The position numbers and the translations under genes are program-made. A model generated the notes under the pieces. It was not told the DNA's origin and made no database searches. It saw nothing but the letters and a program-made list of their open reading frames with translations. 64,000 bases of DNA from Rutidosis leptorrhynchoides (Eukaryota > Streptophyta > Magnoliopsida > Asterales > Asteraceae), in the NCBI RefSeq assembly GCF_046630445.1, contig NC_092341.1, positions 5,644,001 to 5,708,000 on the forward strand, read 5' to 3'. This document shows, one piece after another, positions 58,917-64,000 of the stretch (positions are counted from its first letter, which is position 1; every line of letters starts with the position of its first letter).

Positions 58917-59350
58917 TGTTAAAATATTAGTGTACAACTCAAGTGGCTCAACTTGCTCAACTTGATTTTAGAATTTATTGCTCAAATTGCTCAACTTGTC
59001 CAAATGGGTTTAGGCCATTATTGACCAAATTAATGGTTAAGGTGTTTAGTGGACAACTAGACATTATCTTTTGTGGCATACTTGCATAATCAAGTTGCCT
59101 TTTATTTTGTTTTATTAGTTCTAGTTGTTAGTGTGTTCACATGTATGCTAGTTGTCATGTTGGTGTGTTCACATGTATGCTAGTTGTCATCTAACTTTAC
59201 TAGTGGGTTAAGTTGTTGGTGTGTTATGATTATATTTTGCTTTAATCCTCTATAAAAGGATGTGATTGTAACCATTTGAAATCAATCCAACACATTTAGT
59301 TTTTTATATTGTTTTTCATATTATTTCCTTAACCTTTCATTCATAGCAAA
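58917..59350 (+). repeat. Copia F 3' LTR (right end approximate)
   Basis: Starts TGTTAAAATATTAG after the polypurine tract. Contains repeated CTCAACTTG words (58945-59000), a tandem 28-bp repeat with 32-bp period (59131-59158 and 59163-59190) and a TATA-like CTATAAAAGG near 59250. The end is not certain because the 5' LTR and its TSD are outside the window; CA near 59348 is a candidate. Confidence 0.75.
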
Positions 59351-59795
59351 TAACTTGTTGTTTTAGGCAAAGGAATTCAGATTGCAATTTAGATAAACAT
59401 GCTCTAAATAAGTATAATTCAATGTTATTGATAGAGAAGCAGAAGATCATGGTTATGGTGAGATGTTTTTTCCTTGAAAGCTTACATTTTTTCAATTGAA
59501 ATTAAAGATTAGATGATTTTACTTTTTCTATTTAACTTCTTTTTAACTTTTTATTTTGTTCAGGAAGTAGCACTAACTTAGTCAGATTATAATTTGCATT
59601 TGTTTGTTCAAGGTCAGAGAACAAAAGTTATTTGTTCATTGATAGAGATGATTTTACATTTTTACTATTATTTCCCATAATCAAATGCACTAACTAAGAA
59701 GTTACATGGAGATAGTAATTTGTATTGGTTCTCATATAAGTTAGATCTATAGTTGATTATGATTACTCTCTTGTGCTAAGTTTTAAAGCATGAAC
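59351..59795. other. Unassigned AT-rich DNA
   Basis: No gene, LTR or long repeat recognised between the F LTR and the first MITE. It may be original host DNA flanking the nested cluster. Confidence 0.5.
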
Positions 59796-60216
59796 ATTAT
59801 AAGTAAGGTTGCAAAATTCGATATTCGGGGATTAATCGATCGGGACTTTAGAATGATTAATCAGTAATTCGGGGATTAGTCGGATTGTACTTTATACATT
59901 TGAATATTAATTTTTAAAAATTATATGTGTAAATTTAGAAAAAAAACCATTAATATCATAATAAACTTTAACATAATTGTCTAAAATTATTCATTTTGCT
60001 CAAAAACTATAAAGTTTTAGTTTAAATTCATGTTAAAATGTTAACCATTTCTGACTTTCACCGACTTTGAATACTAAATTCGATTTTGACCCATCAATTG
60101 ACGTTGCCCGTTTAATTAAACGGATTTTTGGAAATCGGAACGGATTGCTCTTAAAAATGATTAATAGGGGATTAATCGGCGAGTAATCGGGTTTTTTACA
60201 ACACTGATTATAAGTA
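59796..60216. mobile_element. MITE 1, Mutator-like, with 10-bp TSD
   Basis: ATTATAAGTA occurs exactly at 59796-59805 and 60207-60216. The 401-bp element between starts AGGTTGCAAAATTCG and ends TTTTTTACAACACTG, whose complement CAGTGTTGTAAAAAA resembles the left end. GGGGATTAATCG-type words recur in both orientations. No ORF. TSD length of 9-10 bp suggests the Mutator superfamily (inference). Confidence 0.85.
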
Positions 60217-60378
60217 TTCATTGATGTTGTTGTATTTTGCAGGATTATTCACGTGAAGAAGTAGTTTTCTTTAATTTTGCGAGCTTTGGTTTTTGAATAC
60301 TTTCTTTGAATTTATCTGCTTTGCCGGATTTTCAAACCTGTAATATTCACCAAGATGTTTTTGTGTGTTATTTAGGCG

Positions 60379-60480
60379 ATGGCAGGCGAATGTCTCGAAC
60401 AAGATATCACATTTGGCAATTCACCGGTAAATGAAGTCTCACATTTATATTTTGATATCGGAGGTAATGATTATCATTAG
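60379..60480 (+). other. Possible host exon or chance short ORF
   Basis: A 33-codon frame (MAGECLEQDITFGNS to stop 60478-60480) lies just after TTATTTAG, which could be a splice acceptor, and contains GGAGGTAATG, a possible donor, near 60461. I recognise no family. Support is weak. Confidence 0.15.
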
Positions 60481-61088
60481 TTATGTAATTTTTTCTTTTC
60501 ATTTAAACGAGTTTTGTTAGATCGTTTGCCGATTTGTTATTCAAATGTGTTCATTAGAAAAAGATGAGATTATTTTATTTAATTAGTTGTCTACAAAAAG
60601 TTTCCGGGTTAAATTTATGATAATTATGTAGGAACTTACGTATCTCATTACATATACTGCAAACATGCAATCATAAGACGTTTAGTAAAGACGTTTGGCT
60701 TTCGTAGAATTAAATGGTGTCATGGTTAAAATCCACTGAAAATCAAAACGAACACATTGATTTGGGTTTCGTTTATTTGATAAGATATAATGCAGGTCTG
60801 AATACATAGGTTGTTTATTAGTCTTAACTTGTAGAATGTGATGAATATGCCTATTGTTGACTACGTGGGTTGTTTAATTTTGATCGATAAAAATCTACTT
60901 TTTGGTGTCTACTGTACATACAACTCAAATTGAGTAACCAAATTACATACTATATTTAAGGGGTTTGAAACATAATCCATCTAAACCATGTTTCCACCGA
61001 CTGATTTTATTATTATTATATAGATTATATATATATTATATACAAATACATATTGCAACTTGAGGAGAAAAACTATAGATTCTAAGCT
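60481..61088. other. Unassigned intergenic DNA
   Basis: About 600 bp with no supported ORF or repeat beyond short AT runs. Confidence 0.5.
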
Positions 61089-61500
61089 TAACATAAAGGG
61101 TTAAAGCCAAAAATAGGCTACAAACTTACACAAATGTACCGATATCGCCCACAAACTCATTTCCGTCCTACTGTCGCCTACAAATTTTTAAAAAATGTGC
61201 TAAAATCAACATTTTGGCATTTTGACCTGTTACATACTAATTTTGACCTGCTAATTTTTATTTTTTTTATTTTTTTAAGAGTTAAGATCCAATCCACGAA
61301 CGACACGTGTCAATTTTGACCTGTTTAGCCGGTAGCAAGTCATTTTTGTTTACATTGGTACACTTTTTGAAAGTTTTTGTTTACATTGGTACACTTTTTG
61401 AAAGTTTGTAGGCGATAGTAGGACGAAAATAAGTTTGTGGACGACATCGGTACATCTGTGTAAGTTTGTAGCCTATTTTTGGCTTTAACCCTAACATAAA
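61089..61500. mobile_element. MITE 2 with about 100-bp inverted repeats and 9-bp TSD
   Basis: TSD TAACATAAA at 61089-61097 and 61492-61500. The 394-bp element begins GGGTTAAAGCCAAAAATAGG and ends with its exact complement. The inverted similarity continues for about 90-100 bp with few mismatches. An internal 31-bp perfect tandem duplication lies at 61343-61373 and 61374-61404. G-starting ends and a 9-bp TSD suggest a Mutator-like MITE. Confidence 0.93.
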
Positions 61501-62377
61501 TGACCAAAGAATGATGCCTTCGTTTCTTGAAAAAAACATCAATTATCTTTATCGCATTCCTCATACGTAGGTAATGGTTTATTATGTACGGGATACCTTT
61601 TATATTAAGTTTGCAAATTTGTAAATTTACACCAAGTTTTAATTATTTCAAATTCCTTTCATTTACTAAGTTATCTTTGTAATTTATATCTCTCACAATA
61701 TACATTTGCCTTATTGCCTATTTTCTTAAATTTCCCTATCAGTCTCAAATTCTATTGTGGACAAAAGATAATAAAGGTCTAAAAGTATATATACTCAATA
61801 TATATATAGATAGATTGACTTAACATGCAAGAATATCCAAAAATAAAGGGATTTATGAGATATGCTCCCACATCGCTTAGGGAATAAATGATTTGTGTAA
61901 TAAAAGAGTCTTGACATTTACCATCCGTTGAGTTATTGAAAACAGCTATGGGCTTTAACTATTTTAGCTTGGGCGTAAAGGAGGTTGGCTAAAACCACAA
62001 TTTAAAGTAAAAAAAAATGGGATTATAGCCAAAATGCCCATTCCCAACAAGTTTCTTTGCCAGGTTGCCTTGCGAGTTGCCCTCGCAAGGCGCAAGCTTG
62101 CGTCTTGCGAACTTGCGACCTTATCTGATCAGATGTTGGATTTTCAGATAAGATTTATTAGATTTTTGTCGGATAAGATTTTACCCTATTTATAGTATGA
62201 CCCTGGAACTTTGATTTCACAGTCTCATAACCTTGTGCAATTCATTGATTAAAGGCACTTTAAGGTACTAATTTAAGCATTTTTCTTCACTAATTATAGT
62301 ATTTATTATTATTATTTGTTTGTATGATGATTATTTTTAATTAGTTTGTTATTTACAGTTAATCTCAGTTAATATCA
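61501..62377. other. Upstream region of the 62378 ORF with GC-rich hairpin
   Basis: No ORF. Contains TGCTCCCACATCGCTTAGGG (61863-61882), a form common in plant repeats, and a GC-rich hairpin cluster beginning at 62068. TATTTATAGTATGA near 62190 could serve as a promoter element for the ORF at 62378, which is speculative. Confidence 0.5.
62068..62130. repeat. GC-rich hairpin cluster (CTTGCG words)
   Basis: CCTTGCGAG (62068-62076) and CTCGCAAGG (62082-62090) form a perfect 9-bp stem with a 5-base loop. GCAAGCTTGC and several CTTGCG words follow. Confidence 0.9.
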
Positions 62378-63165
62378 ATGGACAGAAGAGCTAGAGCTTC
62401 ACACCGACCATCACAAGGAGAGTCATCACAACAAGTTGTTGAAAGACGACGACTATTATCCGACCGTCCCATTCTTCCTGGTATTAACGTTGTTGCTCAA
62501 GGTGGTTTTTCCGCGTACTGGCGGGGAATAGATGCTGGAGCTTTTCTATATCGTCAAGTTAATGAGTACTATCCCAGACTTGTTAGGGAATTCTATGCTA
62601 ACTATGTGTTTGATCCACGTAAATTGAAATGTGTTCACGTGAACATGTTTGGTTATTCCTACGATTGGACGTTGGAGGAGTTTGCTGAGATTCTGGATAT
62701 TCCAGATGGAGATTTCAAGTTTTTCAGTCTTAGCAAGGATGTGAAAAAGGCCCCGAGGAGGTCAGCTACTGGAAATTCATTCTCACCTTATGGGTTTATT
62801 TCGGGACTATGTAAACCTGGTTTTGACATGCCAAACAGTGGTCCTGTCATTATCAGGGAGGAAGATATTCAGGACAGTATCAACAGATGATGAATGTCAT
62901 CAAGAAGAATGTCATCTTTCGAGATGATGCTGATGTGGAGCTATATGTAACTGAAGTTTTGATTTTGATGTGTTTACTCGAACAAATCCCAATTAATCTG
63001 GCATATGTGGTTGCTAATCGGATGGCAGGATTGCCTGCAGCTGGTGGGAGAGGATTGCCCTATGGCATGTTGTTGAACAACTTCTTTGCTGATGAAGACG
63101 AGTTGGTGTATCCTTCTGATAGAGAGGTGTTGAATGCTCAGATTATGTATGCTGCTCCAATTTAA
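62378..63165 (+). pseudogene. Putative plant transposon protein (PF20167-like), frameshifted
   Basis: First frame 62378-62890 (ATG, MDRRARASHRPSQGESS), second frame to TAA 63163-63165, joined by one frame change near 62875-62890. Features: YPRLVREFYANYVFD, VHVNMFGYSYDWTLEEFAEIL, SPYGFISGLC, then VTEVLILMCLLEQIPINLAY and RGLPYGMLLNNFF. The VREFYAN block followed by a later IDLPY-like block is what I know from the family called 'putative plant transposon protein', often found with retrotransposons. No transposase catalytic motif, gag or pol is adjacent. It may be a gag-like ORF or a domesticated remnant; function unknown. Confidence 0.65.
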
Positions 63166-63471
63166 TTAATCTTGGTTGATTATGTAATAAAGTAGGCCGT
63201 AGGGCCTTTTGTACTACTTAGTTTGTGTGTTTGCAGTATGTCATTCTGGTTAATGAAATGGTATTTTAATTTTAGCCTATCTGTTTTATTGGTCATTTTA
63301 ATTTCAGTACAAGTTCAAGGACGACGGGAGTAATTTGGTCAATAACTTTTATAAACTTACACTTAAGCAGTAGATAAATATTTGTAAACATAGATGGACA
63401 TATACATTAACAGAAGTTAAACAAATAAAAAAAACTCAAACAGCAGCAACATAAAATATTAATCATACCAT
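63166..63471. other. 3' flank of the 62378 ORF
   Basis: No gene. AATAAAG (63188-63193 region) soon after the stop could be a polyadenylation signal. AGGCCGTAGGGCCTTTT just after it is a small GC hairpin. Confidence 0.4.
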
Positions 63472-63557
63472 ACGCAAAGACGCAAATCATACCTTGCGAC
63501 TGGACGCAAGACGCAAAGTTTTTGGATCTTGCGTGCTTGCGTCTTTGCGTCTTGCGT
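63472..63557. repeat. GC-rich long hairpin (GCAAAGACGC words)
   Basis: ACGCAAAGACGCA (63472-63484) is the exact complement of TGCGTCTTTGCGT (63538-63550), and ACGCAAGACGCAAAG (63504-63518) of CTTTGCGTCTTGCGT (63543-63557). These overlapping alternatives allow two stem registers. Confidence 0.93.
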
Positions 63558-63576
63558 TTGTTATTATTAGGTTATA

Positions 63577-64000
63577 TGAAAGGACCCGTCCTAATCCATC
63601 CGGACGAAGTCCATATCAATTATAAACGATTCACAACAGTTAATTACATCGCGAGGTATTTGACCTCTATATAATACATTTTACAAACATTGCATTCGTT
63701 TTTGAAAAGACAATCTTTCATTACAACGAACGTTGACGGCATGCATACCATTTTATAATATATCTAACTATAACTGATTTAATAATAATCTTGATGATCT
63801 CAACGACTCGAATGCAACGTCTATTGAAATATGTCATGAATGATTCCAAATAATATCTTTAAAATGAGCAATTACACAGCGGAATATTTCTTTCGTACCT
63901 GAGAATAAACATGCTTTAAAGTATCAACCAAAAGGTTGGTGAGTTCATTAGTTTAACATAAATAACCATTATCATCATTTTAATAGACCACAAGATTTTC
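63577..64000 (-). repeat. Start of a chromovirus LTR, minus strand, cut by window end
   Basis: Begins TGAAAGGACCCGTCC and shares with the reversed C LTR end the blocks GCGAGGTATTTGACCTCTAT, TGCATTCGTTTTTGAAA and ACCTGAGAATAAACATGC followed by GTTGGTGAGTT. Identity is moderate, so it is a related family. It extends beyond the window. Confidence 0.8.

Noticed and set aside
61863-61990. Cassandra-type TRIM with 5S promoter
   Set aside because: CCCACATCGCTTAGGG and GCTTGGGCG look suggestive, but no 5S A-box, C-box or LTR pair could be found.
63188-63220. Rho-independent-type terminator (AGGCCGTAGGGCCTTTT)
   Set aside because: Hairpin plus T run looks like a bacterial terminator, but the window is plant nuclear DNA, so this reading has no meaning here.

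Overview
The window looks like heterochromatic or intergenic plant DNA, AT-rich and almost entirely made of transposable elements. Families recognised are Ty1/copia, Ty3/gypsy of the Athila type (tRNA-Asp-type primer site), Ty3/gypsy of chromovirus type, a CACTA (En/Spm) relic and two Mutator-like MITEs. This points to a eudicot; the style of the Athila and chromovirus sequences resembles Asteraceae (daisy family) genomes, which is my inference and not a database result. No complete host gene, tRNA or rRNA was found.

Most of the window is one nested structure that target-site duplications (TSDs) let me take apart. The outermost element is copia 'F' (+ strand), seen in three pieces: 3190-4235, 32782-33479 and 57759-about 59350. 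Gypsy 'A' (4236-32776, TSD GGTTG) and copia 'E' (33480-57753, TSD CAACC) each inserted into F. A contains a truncated Athila copy 'B' (4336-16257, minus strand), which contains a chromovirus 'C' (16258-29753, plus strand). E contains a solo LTR A' related to A (35565-35884 plus 52779-54713, TSD GGTCG/GGTTG), which contains a nearly intact Athila 'D' (35885-52773, minus strand, TSD CTACA). Hand-aligned LTR divergence follows the nesting: E about 6 percent, D about 1 percent.

Left of F are unassigned DNA, a possible small gene exon and a CACTA end with a 267-bp tandem array (1-3189). Right of F are two MITEs with perfect 9-10 bp TSDs, a frameshifted plant-transposon-protein ORF between GC-rich hairpins, and the start of another chromovirus LTR in reverse orientation running off the window.

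The most unusual content is in C. Between its primer-binding site and gag it has an acidic 203-residue ORF and then an F-box protein of the plant F-box plus Sel1-like type, broken by one stop. A retroelement carrying an F-box reading frame suggests gene capture. C also has non-matching flanks, best explained by recombination between two C-family elements that deleted most of A and half of B. The second theme is short GC-rich palindromes in the transcribed non-coding parts of several unrelated families; in Athila they come as pairs 31-33 bp apart at three places per element. Athila D also has a conserved small basic zinc-knuckle ORF and an env-position ORF that begins at a good splice acceptor.
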